Assembly (NCBI RefSeq): GCF_002735925.1
Contig: NZ_PEDL01000002.1
Location: 186,001-250,000 of the forward strand
Source of the DNA: Sporanaerobium hydrogeniformans
GTDB taxonomy: Bacteria; Bacillota; Clostridia; Lachnospirales; Cellulosilyticaceae
Length of the DNA: 64,000 nucleotides
Direction of reading: 5' to 3'
Shown: positions 7,543-15,529 of the stretch, piece by piece
Position numbering within the stretch: the first letter of the stretch is position 1
Layout: every line of letters begins with the position of its first letter
The notes under the pieces: generated by a model
Databases searched by the model: none
Told to the model about the DNA's origin: nothing
The model's input: only the letters and a program-made list of their open reading frames with translations
Position numbers and translations under genes: made by a program

Positions 7543-9951
7543 ATGAGCGAAACAAATAGTTATAAATATAGCTTGATAGGAAAAATGCCTGCGAGTTGGT
7601 ATAAAGACAGTTGGAAAGATGCTTTTCCAGCTGGGAATGGTGAGGTAGGTATTTCTGTATATGGAGCAGTGAAAGAAGAAACAATACTCATTAATCATTG
7701 TGAGTTATGGCATTGGGGAAAGAGAAGTGATTTGCCAGATGTTAGTGAAAGTTTAAAACAAACAAGAGAACTTCTTGATGAGAGAAAATATTTAGAAGCT
7801 AATGAGGTTTCTTCAAAAGCATTACATGATAAGGGCTATATAGCAGATCTCTATAAACCTTGTCCATTAGGTGATCTTAAAGTACATATGCATCAAGAAG
7901 GGGTTTTTCAAAACTACAACAGGCAATTAAATATGGAAACGGGAGAGGTTGTAGTTAGCTGGGAATGTGATCAAGTAGAGTATAAACGTCAAGCTTTTGT
8001 ATCTCGCCAAGATGGAGTGGTTGTTTATCGCATGAAGACGAGTAAACCCATTTTAGGAGCTGATGTATGGTTACAGGTGCATCAGACAGAATTTGAAGAT
8101 TATACTAAAAAACTAGAACAAATAAAAGAAAGTATAGAAAATAGAGCAGAGGGACATAGCCTATACTACGCTGCAACCAATGAAGATGGTACAGATTATG
8201 GGGTTATAGGACGTATTTTAACTTGTGATGGTCAAGTTGTAGCAGACCAAGACAAACTAGTCATAAAAGAGGCTAGTGAAGTAACGATGGTTTTTAAAGC
8301 ATTTGCGTGTGCAAAAAGAAAAGAGGTATATAGAGAGGCAGAAGAACAATTTAAGGAGCTTCATCAATCGTATCAAGCACTTTTAGCTGAACATGTCACT
8401 TTACATCAAGCATTATTCCACTCGGCTTCTCTTACTCTTTGTACAGATAAAACAGAAAAAAATAGTAACGAAGAATTACTTTTAGAAGCATATAGTGAAG
8501 GTAGCTCACCTCGTTTATTAGAAAAATTATGGCACTATGGGCGTTACCTCTTTATATCAGGTACAGACAAAGATACTCAGCCCTTTAATTTGTATGGCTT
8601 ATGGGGAGGACGCTATGATCTTTTATGGAGCCATAATATGACCAATGTCAATATTCAAATGATGTATTGGCAGGCACCAATGGGTGGATATAGTGAGGTA
8701 ATGAAAGCATTAATTACTTATTATGTAGACTTGATGGGAGATTTCCGTGAGAATGCAAAAAAAATATTTGGACTTCCAGGTATCTACATGTCAGCAGGCT
8801 CTACGCCTGGTTATGGTATTGCCAATCAAATTGTTCCTGTTATTACGAACTGGATTGGAGGAGCAGGTTGGATGGCATCCCATTTTTATGAATACTATAC
8901 CTACACCTTAGATGAAAAAACGCTACATAATGCGATCTTACCTTTTATGTTAGAAACATTAGCCTTTTATGAAGCTTTTATGGTTCTAGATGAAAAAGGC
9001 TATTATAAGATTTATCCTTCTATATCTCCAGAGAATACGCCTGGGAATTTGAATAAGAAGCCATTTAGGCATATGAGTCATGCTAGTCCTACAGCTAAAA
9101 ACGCCACAATGGATTTTGCTATCATTAAAGAATTTTTAAATCATTTTATAGCTTTATGTGAAAATTTACCTGACTATAAGAAGGAAGTAGAGAAGTGCAA
9201 AGAGATGTTAAAGCATTTTCCAAAGTATCAGATTAACAGTGAAGGGGCTATCAAAGAATGGATGGATGATGAGCTAGAGGATTTTTACTATCATCGTCAT
9301 TTATCACATTGTTATCCTATTTTTCCAGGGAAGGAGATGGTAAGCCAGAAAGATACACCTCTAGGTATAGCTTTTAAAAAGGCAGTGGATTTAAGGATAT
9401 TAGGCGGACAATCCGGCTGGTCTCTAGCCTTTATGGCATGTTTAAATGCACGATTAGGTAGAGGGAATGAAGCACTTTTATGTCTAAATCAAATAACGCG
9501 GTCTTGTTTAACCAATAGTTTATTTACCCTTCATAATGATTGGAGGAAAATGGGCATGACATTAGATATGACAGGTGAAATGGAGGATATTGCTCCCGTA
9601 CAATTAGATGCTAACTTAGGATTAGTAGCAGCGATTCAGGAGATGCTACTTTATACAGACCAAAAAGTATTAAAGCTTCTACCTGCATTGCCAGATAAGT
9701 GGCAACAAGGTGCCTTTAAAGATTTCCATTTTTCTAGAGGAACAATTTCCATTGAATGGGATAAACAACAAGGCTGGTTAAAAGGAGAGCTGAAAGCTAC
9801 TCAAAAAACAACTATTACCCTTGAATTTCCAGATTTCTTAAGAGGCAAAAGTGTACAAATAAAGGCTACTCAAACGATTAAGCAAAAGCTTCATGAGATA
9901 ATTGAGTTTAATTTAGAACAAGGTGAAACGATTACTTTTCATAGTAAATAG
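7543..9951 (+). CDS. GH95 family alpha-L-fucosidase-like enzyme
   Basis: An 802-residue glycoside hydrolase of family 95, whose members cleave alpha-1,2-L-fucosides or alpha-L-galactosides. The N-terminal super-sandwich begins FPAGNGEVGISVYGAVKEE and INHCELWHWG, matching the family NGxLGAMVxG and LNEDTLW region. The (alpha/alpha)6 barrel includes WGGRYDLLWSHNMTNVNIQMMYW. The late segment VQLDANLGLVAAIQEMLL corresponds to the usual QIDGNFG region and is followed by LLPALPDKWQQGAFKDF. There is no signal peptide, so it is probably cytoplasmic. The ATG at 7543 follows GGAGG; a TTG six codons earlier is rejected because it overlaps that site. Fucosidase versus galactosidase cannot be settled from sequence. 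Confidence 0.88.
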   Translation: MSETNSYKYSLIGKMPASWYKDSWKDAFPAGNGEVGISVYGAVKEETILINHCELWHWGKRSDLPDVSESLKQTRELLDERKYLEANEVSSKALHDKGYIADLYKPCPLGDLKVHMHQEGVFQNYNRQLNMETGEVVVSWECDQVEYKRQAFVSRQDGVVVYRMKTSKPILGADVWLQVHQTEFEDYTKKLEQIKESIENRAEGHSLYYAATNEDGTDYGVIGRILTCDGQVVADQDKLVIKEASEVTMVFKAFACAKRKEVYREAEEQFKELHQSYQALLAEHVTLHQALFHSASLTLCTDKTEKNSNEELLLEAYSEGSSPRLLEKLWHYGRYLFISGTDKDTQPFNLYGLWGGRYDLLWSHNMTNVNIQMMYWQAPMGGYSEVMKALITYYVDLMGDFRENAKKIFGLPGIYMSAGSTPGYGIANQIVPVITNWIGGAGWMASHFYEYYTYTLDEKTLHNAILPFMLETLAFYEAFMVLDEKGYYKIYPSISPENTPGNLNKKPFRHMSHASPTAKNATMDFAIIKEFLNHFIALCENLPDYKKEVEKCKEMLKHFPKYQINSEGAIKEWMDDELEDFYYHRHLSHCYPIFPGKEMVSQKDTPLGIAFKKAVDLRILGGQSGWSLAFMACLNARLGRGNEALLCLNQITRSCLTNSLFTLHNDWRKMGMTLDMTGEMEDIAPVQLDANLGLVAAIQEMLLYTDQKVLKLLPALPDKWQQGAFKDFHFSRGTISIEWDKQQGWLKGELKATQKTTITLEFPDFLRGKSVQIKATQTIKQKLHEIIEFNLEQGETITFHSK

Positions 9952-9970
9952 AATTTAATAACTTATAGAT

Positions 9971-10012
9971 GAACCCCTTAGAATCTATAGATTAGATGAT
10001 AGGGGGTTTTTA
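9971..10012 (+). terminator. Terminator after GH95 gene
   Basis: AACCCCTTA and TAGGGGGTT form a stem around an AT-rich loop, followed by TTTT. It lies about 20 bases after the GH95 stop codon. The remaining intergenic stretch to 10247 is AT-rich and shows no recognisable gene. Confidence 0.7.
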
Positions 10013-10247
10013 ATGGTAATTGATAAGAAGATAAAAAATCACATTAAGTTAATGGTACAAGTTACAGCTAAAGTAAACATATAGTATAAGCTGATGCAAG
10101 TAAATAATTTGGTTTTCTGTGCGAATGAAAAGAAAAAACTATAAAATCAAATAAAAATACAAAAATAATATAAAATTTCTTAGAAATTATTTTCTGTAAA
10201 TTCTATACTCATTTTATCAATTAATTAAAATAAAAGGAGTTGGAAAT

Positions 10248-11291
10248 ATGAATTCAATGGAACGTGTAGTTACTGCATTACAACACAAGCAAGCTGACAG
10301 AGTACCTGTCTACCCTATTATAAGTGGTGCATCTAGAAGGCTTATTGGTGCATCTTATGAAGAGTGGGCTAATAATGCAGATGTTTGTAGTAGGGCACTT
10401 TTAAAAGCAAGAGAAGAATTTGAACTGGATTGTATTGTTACTTTGATTGATTTAAGTATAGAGTGTGATGCATGGGGGCAAAAACTTATTTATCCAGCAG
10501 ATGAAGCGGCACATCCAGATTATAGTGAATGTATAATACAAGATATTGAGGATTATGTAAAGATTAAAAAAGTTGATTATACCACATCAAGGCGTATGAT
10601 GATGCATATTGATACCTGTAAAAAGCTTGTAGAAGGTGCGCAAGGTGAATTTCCAGTTATAGCGTTTGTGTTTGGACCTTTAGGTATATTATCGATGCTT
10701 CGTAATCAACAAGATATGTATATGGACTTATATGATGATCCAGATGCTGTAAAAGAAGCAGCACGCCAAATTAACGAAACATTAAAAGATTATTGCCGGG
10801 CACTTATGAAGACAGGTGTAAATGGGATTATGTTAGATACTCTTTTTGCATCAGGTTCCATTATGTCTAAAGATATGTGGCGTGAAATGGAAGGTGATCT
10901 TTGCAAAGAGCTTGCAGATGTGATTCGTGAAGAAGGTGGTCTTGTAATGGTTCATAACTGTGGGCAAAAAATTTATTTCGATGTTCAAATTGAAACGATG
11001 AATCCTTGCGCTATTTCATTCCTTTATCCACCAGATGATTGTAAGGATTTTGTGGAATGTAAGGAGAAATATGGGGATCAAGTAACACTTATTGGTTGTG
11101 TAACACCTGCTAGTGCAGCTATTGGAACAGATGAAAACTGGATAGAAGAATGTAAACAAAGTATGGATGCTATGATGAAAGGTGGTGGGTTTATGCTAGC
11201 AACGGGTTGTGAATACCCTGCTAATGCAGCCTTTGATCGAGCAAAAATGATGGTGGAGCTAGCTAAAACTCATGGGAAATACAATTTATAA
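10248..11291 (+). CDS. UroD-superfamily protein C (MtaA/CmuA-like methyltransferase)
   Basis: A 347-residue TIM-barrel protein of the uroporphyrinogen-decarboxylase superfamily. Of the three in this window it looks most like methylcobamide:thiol methyltransferases. It has the His-x-Cys-Gly zinc segment (MVHNCGQKIYFD) and a late Cys in the GCEYPANA segment, where MtaA has its third zinc ligand. It begins MNSMERVVTALQHKQADRVP. AAAGGAG lies before the ATG. The next genes encode a decayed ABC ATPase, an SsuC-type permease and an NMT1-type binding protein, so it may process what that transporter imports. No corrinoid-binding protein is seen near it. Substrate unknown. Confidence 0.82.
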   Translation: MNSMERVVTALQHKQADRVPVYPIISGASRRLIGASYEEWANNADVCSRALLKAREEFELDCIVTLIDLSIECDAWGQKLIYPADEAAHPDYSECIIQDIEDYVKIKKVDYTTSRRMMMHIDTCKKLVEGAQGEFPVIAFVFGPLGILSMLRNQQDMYMDLYDDPDAVKEAARQINETLKDYCRALMKTGVNGIMLDTLFASGSIMSKDMWREMEGDLCKELADVIREEGGLVMVHNCGQKIYFDVQIETMNPCAISFLYPPDDCKDFVECKEKYGDQVTLIGCVTPASAAIGTDENWIEECKQSMDAMMKGGGFMLATGCEYPANAAFDRAKMMVELAKTHGKYNL

Positions 11292-11495
11292 TGTTTCCAT
11301 TCGTGAGAAATCGCAGAAGCAATTTCCATGGCAGACTCAGTAAGTGTCCTTTCAAGAAGACCAGCTCGAATCAAAAAGAGTTATAAAATTGAATTAAGTG
11401 TTGAAGGACAAAAAACACCTCTCACAGCTCGCAAAGCGCCTGAATTCAAAGACTATTTTGATGTGCTATGGAAGGAGTTGGATGTGAATGACTGA
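11292..11495 (+). pseudogene. ABC transporter ATPase, C-terminal remnant (SsuB/TauB-like)
   Basis: From 11298 the reading frame gives HS-stop-EIAEAISMADSVSVLSRRPARIK, then PEFKDYFDVLWKELDVND and a stop at 11493-11495. This is the last third of a nitrate/sulfonate/taurine-type ABC ATPase (normally THDIAEAISMADRVIVLS and onward). The Walker A, signature and Walker B motifs are all gone and there is a TGA at 11304-11306. The stop overlaps the permease start (ATGACTGA), which is the normal coupling in such operons and confirms the identity. The upstream two thirds were deleted, probably joining this end to the gene before it. Confidence 0.82.
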
Positions 11496-12363
11496 TGAGA
11501 GAAGTGAAGGCTATAAGCAGTTTATAAAAGATAAGAAAAGGAAACAGTGTATTATTCGTTTTTGGCAAATTGGACTAACCCTAGGTTTTATTATGTTATG
11601 GGAAGTACTTGCAAGACTGGAGATCATTAATACCTTTTTAGTAAGCAGTCCTTCACAAATTTATAAATTATTTTTAGTCTACTTGCAGGATGGGAGTTTA
11701 TTTAAACATGTGGGTATCTCTGTGTGGGAAACAGTCTTAGGTTTTTCTTTGGGGACTTTTTTAGGGATACTCATTGCTATTATTTTATGGTGGTCTGAAA
11801 CAGTAGCTAAGGTATGTGATCCTATTTTAGTTGTCTTAAATGCGTTACCTAAAACAGCCTTGGCTCCTATTTTGATCGTATGGGCAGGTGCAGGAATTGG
11901 TGGGATTGTGGTAACTGCTGTAACGATTTCTATTGTAACGACTATTTTATCAGCTTACAATTATTTTATAAATGCAGAGGAAGAAAAAATTAAAATGCTT
12001 AAAAGCTTTGGTGCAAATAAATATCAAATTTTAACCAAGCTTATTTTACCCTCTAATGTGGGAAATATCATAAATATTATAAAGATTAATATTGGGCTTT
12101 CCTGGGTAGGTGTTATTGTTGGTGAATTCCTTGTTTCGCGTTATGGACTAGGTTATCTTATTGTGTATGGTGGCCAGGTATTTCGTTTAGATCTTGTTAT
12201 GCTAGGAGTTGTTGTACTTGCGTTTTGTGCTTTTGGTATGTATGAAATTGTAAACTTGATTGAGAAAATATATTCTGCCAAAAGAGTCACCAAACAAGCT
12301 AAAAGTGAGTATGCTATAGCAGAAGATTGTAAAAAAATACCAGTTAATAACGAGGTGAAATAA
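11488..12363 (+). CDS. ABC transporter permease (SsuC/TauC type)
   Basis: A 291-residue inner-membrane permease of the nitrate/sulfonate/taurine/pyrimidine-precursor ABC importer class, with about six membrane segments. Residues about 90-270 form the BPD_transp_1 domain. The EAA loop that docks the ATPase is visible: EEEKIKMLKSFGANKYQIL. GGAAGGAG lies 9 bases before the ATG. It follows the wreck of the matching ATPase gene and precedes the binding-protein gene by one base. Without its ATPase the importer can only work with an ATPase encoded elsewhere. Substrate unknown. Confidence 0.88.
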   Translation: MTDERSEGYKQFIKDKKRKQCIIRFWQIGLTLGFIMLWEVLARLEIINTFLVSSPSQIYKLFLVYLQDGSLFKHVGISVWETVLGFSLGTFLGILIAIILWWSETVAKVCDPILVVLNALPKTALAPILIVWAGAGIGGIVVTAVTISIVTTILSAYNYFINAEEEKIKMLKSFGANKYQILTKLILPSNVGNIINIIKINIGLSWVGVIVGEFLVSRYGLGYLIVYGGQVFRLDLVMLGVVVLAFCAFGMYEIVNLIEKIYSAKRVTKQAKSEYAIAEDCKKIPVNNEVK

Positions 12364-12364
12364 T

Positions 12365-13372
12365 ATGAAAAAAGTGAAAGCTCTTTGGGTGCTTGTTTTT
12401 GCCATGGTTCTTTCTATGTTAACAACAGGCTGTGGTGATAAAGGTTTAACACACATTAAATTAGCAGAAGTAACACATTCTGTTTTTTATGCTCCTCAAT
12501 ATGTTGCTCTTGAAAAAGGTTTTTTTAAAGAAGTAGGTTTAGATATCGAGCTTATTGGTACACAAGGTGCAGATAAGACAATGGCCGCGGTTCTTTCTGG
12601 TGAAGTACAAATTGGATTTATGGGACCAGAGGCTTCCATTTATGTGAATAATCAAGGTAATAAAGATTATGCGATTAATTTTGCACAAGTGACAAAAAGA
12701 GACGGAAGCTTTTTGGTTTCTAGACAGGAAGAACCTAACTTTGATTTTAAGACTTTAGCAGGTAAGGAAATCATTGGGGGACGAAAAGGTGGCGTTCCTG
12801 AAATGACACTAGAATATGTGCTTAAAAATAAAGGCTTAGTATTAGGTGAAGAGGTAGCAAGTGGTCAGGTAAATGTTCGTACAGATGTCCAATTTGCAGC
12901 TATGGGTGGTGCTTTTGTTGGTGGAGAAGGAGATTATGTTGCACTTTTCGAGCCGATAGCTACCTCTCTTGAAAAAGAAGGTAAAGGGTATGTTGTAGCT
13001 TCTATTGGAGCAGAATCAGGTGAAATTCCTTATACAGCTTATTCTGCTTTAAAATCTTATATGGAAAAAAATCCGAATACGATTCAAAAGTTTACAGATG
13101 CTCTTTATAAAGGGCAACAATTCGTTAAAAATAGTTCGGCAGAAGAAATCGCTAAAGTCATTGCACCTCAATTTAAAGAACTTAGTTTAGAAGATTTAAC
13201 AGCTGTTGTACAGCGTTATAAAGATATTGACGCATGGTGTGAGACACCTGTTTTAAAAGAAGAAAGCTTTAATCGTTTAATGGATGTTATGGAAATGGCA
13301 GGCGAACTAAATAAACGTGCAGATTATGAGACGCTTGTTACAACAGTATTTGCAGAAAAAGCAATTAAGTAA
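12365..13372 (+). CDS. ABC transporter substrate-binding lipoprotein (NMT1/SsuA-like)
   Basis: A 335-residue lipoprotein. It has a charged start, a hydrophobic stretch and a lipobox LTTGC with the acylated Cys at about residue 23. The mature part matches the NMT1/THI5/SsuA fold: FYAPQYVALEKGFFKEVGLDIEL near the start, GEVQIGFMGPEASIYV, then GRKGGVPEMTLEYVLKNKG. It would capture a small solute, such as a sulfonate, pyrimidine or amino-sulfonate type compound, for the permease before it. GAGGTG precedes the ATG. The gene is intact although the operon ATPase is not. Context with a methyltransferase-like gene suggests a methylated substrate, but this is inference. Confidence 0.88.
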   Translation: MKKVKALWVLVFAMVLSMLTTGCGDKGLTHIKLAEVTHSVFYAPQYVALEKGFFKEVGLDIELIGTQGADKTMAAVLSGEVQIGFMGPEASIYVNNQGNKDYAINFAQVTKRDGSFLVSRQEEPNFDFKTLAGKEIIGGRKGGVPEMTLEYVLKNKGLVLGEEVASGQVNVRTDVQFAAMGGAFVGGEGDYVALFEPIATSLEKEGKGYVVASIGAESGEIPYTAYSALKSYMEKNPNTIQKFTDALYKGQQFVKNSSAEEIAKVIAPQFKELSLEDLTAVVQRYKDIDAWCETPVLKEESFNRLMDVMEMAGELNKRADYETLVTTVFAEKAIK

Positions 13373-13384
13373 GAGGATTAAAGA

Positions 13385-13441
13385 TAAGGAGTTTGGCGTA
13401 TACTGTGCAAATAAGACAGTTAACCAAACTCCATTTTTTAT
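13385..13441 (+). terminator. Terminator after binding-protein gene
   Basis: GGAGTTTGG (13388-13396) pairs with CCAAACTCC (13424-13432). Inside it ACTGT pairs with ACAGT, and ATTTTTTAT follows. It ends the transporter operon. Confidence 0.85.
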
Positions 13442-13514
13442 AAAAAAGGATACAAAGAGAAAGAAATTTGCTATAATGGGCAGGAGATAAATGTAAAAAG
13501 AAGTGAGGGATGCA

Positions 13515-13871
13515 ATGTTTATTTTTATAGATATCACAACTTTGCAAAAAGAAGTGAAGCGTCTTATGGGAAGATGTCATGGTTGTGGGCAGCAAGGTTC
13601 ACTTGTTTTAGTAAAGACCTATCAATGTTTAAGGGTATTTTTTATTCCTATTTGGCATTGGGGAACCCGCTACTTTTTGGTAGATCAAAGCTGCGGCAAA
13701 CGTTATGAAATCAGTGAAGAGGATGGCGTTTTATTAACCTATGACAAAAAGGGGGTAGAAGCTTGCCGACCACTTCAAATAGAACAAATGCCTTTGAGTT
13801 GTCCAAGCTGTCAAAGAATTTTAGACAGAGATTATGATTTTTGCCCTTATTGTGGGGCAAGGAGAAAATAA
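13515..13871 (+). CDS. Zinc-ribbon protein
   Basis: A 118-residue small protein with two paired-cysteine zinc sites. The N-terminal one is [10 protein letters not shown] with a distant Cys, and the C-terminal one is [10 protein letters not shown] and FCPYCG. The middle, [15 protein letters not shown], is typical of zinc-ribbon proteins annotated in many Firmicutes without a known function. GTGAGGG lies before the ATG at 13515; an upstream GTG that is part of this site was rejected as the start. It heads a four-gene run with the YeiW-like, AAC(3)-like and YbaK genes. Confidence 0.75.
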   Translation: MFIFIDITTLQKEVKRLMGRCHGCGQQGSLVLVKTYQCLRVFFIPIWHWGTRYFLVDQSCGKRYEISEEDGVLLTYDKKGVEACRPLQIEQMPLSCPSCQRILDRDYDFCPYCGARRK

Positions 13872-13872
13872 A

Positions 13873-14145
13873 ATGAAATGTAGAGAAAACTGTGGGGCAT
13901 GTTGCATTGCCCCATCAATTACGACACCTATTCCAGGTATGCCACAAGGCAAAAAGGCAGGTCAGCGTTGTGTGCAACTGGATGAGTTTAACCGATGTAA
14001 AATTTTTGGAAGCCCTAGTAGACCAGAAGTATGTGGCAGATTAAAGCCTCATGAGGAAATGTGTGGTCATTCACAAGAAGAGGCCATGGCTTATTTAGAA
14101 CATTTAGAAAAGCTAACAATGCCTACGGAGAGAGGAGAAAAGTAA
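13873..14145 (+). CDS. YkgJ/YeiW-like cysteine-cluster protein (UPF0153)
   Basis: A 90-residue protein with the cysteine pattern CxxxCxxCC ([14 protein letters not shown]), then a later Cys in [14 protein letters not shown] and a CGRLKP segment. This is the pattern of the YkgJ/UPF0153 family, close to E. coli YeiW, thought to bind zinc or iron. It begins one base after the stop codon of the zinc-ribbon gene, with AAGGAG upstream, and its stop overlaps the next start (TAATG). Translation is therefore coupled. Its biochemical role is not known. Confidence 0.82.
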   Translation: MKCRENCGACCIAPSITTPIPGMPQGKKAGQRCVQLDEFNRCKIFGSPSRPEVCGRLKPHEEMCGHSQEEAMAYLEHLEKLTMPTERGEK

Positions 14146-14933
14146 TGAGTTATTCAAAGCAGGATTTGATAGGTTATTTAAAGAAATTAAATATTGATCC
14201 GAAAGGGACGCTACTTGTTCATTCTTCGATGAAGAGTATAGGAGAAGTAGAAGGGGGAGCAGATACTGTACTTGATGCTTTGATGGAATACATGAAGGAA
14301 GGGCTTCTTGTACTACCAACCCATACCTGGGCGTATATTAATAAAGAAAATCCTAGGTTTTATTTAGAAGATAGTCCTTCTTGTGTAGGGATTTTGCCTG
14401 AGCTTTTTCGTAAGAGACCAGGTGTTGTTCGAGCTAAGCATCCCACACATTCTGTCGCAGCAATAGGTAAAGAAGCAGAAAGCTTTATTGCAGACTATGA
14501 GAAATGTGATACACCTTGTTCAAAAGAATCTCCTTGGGGCAAATTGCTTGAGCGAGAAGCTACTATTATGCTATTAGGAGTAGATCTTACTCGAAATACC
14601 TTTATACATGGAGTAGAGGAGTGGGCAGATATTCCAGGACGCCTAACAGATGAGCCTGAACCTTTGGTGGTTGTTTTAAAGGATGGTACAGAAATAGATG
14701 TGCCTTCTAGAAGACATTGTGGACTAAGATGGTCTTTGCATTTTTGGAAGGTAGATAAGTTCTTTCAAGAACGTCATGTAATGAAGATGGGGCATTTTGG
14801 TGATGCTGAGGTAAGGTGCTGTGAAGCTAAGCCAATGACAGAGTTACTCTTTCAAATGCTAGCCATTAATCCAGATTTATTTTCAGACAATGAACCTTTA
14901 GATCAAACACTCTATTTACATAGGGAAGGATGA
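14145..14933 (+). CDS. AAC(3)-family aminoglycoside N-acetyltransferase-like protein (YokD-like)
   Basis: A 262-residue protein of the antibiotic N-acetyltransferase family, which uses acetyl-CoA to modify the 3-amino group of aminoglycosides. Family segments seen are LLVHSSMKSIGEVEGGADTV, LLVLPTHTW, RAKHPTHSVAAIG, SKESPWGKLLE and LLGVDLTRNTFIHGVEE. Many chromosomal homologues such as YokD give no clear resistance, so a resistance role is not claimed. The ATG at 14145 overlaps the preceding stop by one base, and AGAGGAG is just upstream. It is third in a four-gene run. Confidence 0.88.
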   Translation: MSYSKQDLIGYLKKLNIDPKGTLLVHSSMKSIGEVEGGADTVLDALMEYMKEGLLVLPTHTWAYINKENPRFYLEDSPSCVGILPELFRKRPGVVRAKHPTHSVAAIGKEAESFIADYEKCDTPCSKESPWGKLLEREATIMLLGVDLTRNTFIHGVEEWADIPGRLTDEPEPLVVVLKDGTEIDVPSRRHCGLRWSLHFWKVDKFFQERHVMKMGHFGDAEVRCCEAKPMTELLFQMLAINPDLFSDNEPLDQTLYLHREG

Positions 14934-14939
14934 GGAGAA

Positions 14940-15419
14940 GTGGGAATAGCTAAGACAAATGTCATGCGTCTATTAGATAAAGAAAAGATACCTTATGAGA
15001 TAACCAGTTATGATATAAGCGATGGTAAAATAGATGGTGTAGCAGTAGCTGCCAAAATTGGTAAAGCACCTGAACAGGTTTATAAAACACTAGTAGTTTG
15101 TGGGCACTCAAAAAACTACTATGTTTTTGTTATTCCAGTTATCCAAGAACTCGATCTTAAAAAAGCCAGCAAAATAGTAGGTGAAAAAAATATAGAAATG
15201 CTTCATGTGAAAGATCTCCAAAAAGTAACTGGGTATATAAGAGGAGGGTGTTCACCTATAGGAATGAAAAAGCAATTTAAAACGTATATTCATGAGGCTG
15301 CTAAATCACAACAAAAGATTACCTTTAGTGCAGGGAAAGTTGGTTTTCAAGTGACCATTGCACCAGAGCATTTAAGCGCCTATATTAATGGAGATTTTGC
15401 AGATTTAGTAATAGATTAA
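14940..15419 (+). CDS. ybaK: Cys-tRNA(Pro) deacylase YbaK/EbsC
   Basis: A 159-residue editing protein that hydrolyses Cys mischarged on tRNA-Pro. It starts KTNVMRLLDKEKIPYEI, the common YbaK opening, and contains EQVYKTLVVCG, DLKKASKIVGEK, a GYIRGGCSPIG loop and a late KVGFQVTIAPEHL segment. The start is GTG at 14940, with GGAAGGA 9 bases upstream; ATG at 14964 is possible but would remove the conserved start. The stop at 15417-15419 lies one base from the end of the insertion element, so the element went in right behind this gene. Confidence 0.93.
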   Translation: MGIAKTNVMRLLDKEKIPYEITSYDISDGKIDGVAVAAKIGKAPEQVYKTLVVCGHSKNYYVFVIPVIQELDLKKASKIVGEKNIEMLHVKDLQKVTGYIRGGCSPIGMKKQFKTYIHEAAKSQQKITFSAGKVGFQVTIAPEHLSAYINGDFADLVID

Positions 15420-15421
15420 AA

Positions 15422-15468
15422 GGGGCTGTCGCGCAATTAATCAATTAGATTAGTTGGGCGACAGCCCT
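15422..15468. repeat. Left-end foldback hairpin of the insertion sequence
   Basis: GGGCTGTCG (15423-15431) pairs with CGACAGCCC (15459-15467). Inside, CAA/TTG and TAATC/GATTA also pair around AATTA. The hairpin contains the left terminal repeat. It is followed by CTTTTA, so it may also serve as a terminator for ybaK. Confidence 0.7.
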
Positions 15469-15487
15469 ACTTTTATACAAAATAATA

Positions 15488-15510
15488 AGGCAGGGGATAA
15501 TCCCCTGCCT
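15488..15510. repeat. Perfect hairpin upstream of the transposase
   Basis: AGGCAGGGGA and TCCCCTGCCT form a perfect 10-base-pair stem with a TAA loop, 20 bases before the transposase ATG. It would block readthrough or ribosome access from outside promoters, a known way for insertion sequences to keep transposase low. Confidence 0.65.
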
Positions 15511-15529
15511 CTGTTGTTATACTAAGTTT

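Noticed and set aside
14145-14933. Calling the AAC(3)-like gene an antibiotic resistance gene
   Set aside because: It lies in a housekeeping-like operon and many chromosomal relatives such as YokD have no clear resistance effect.
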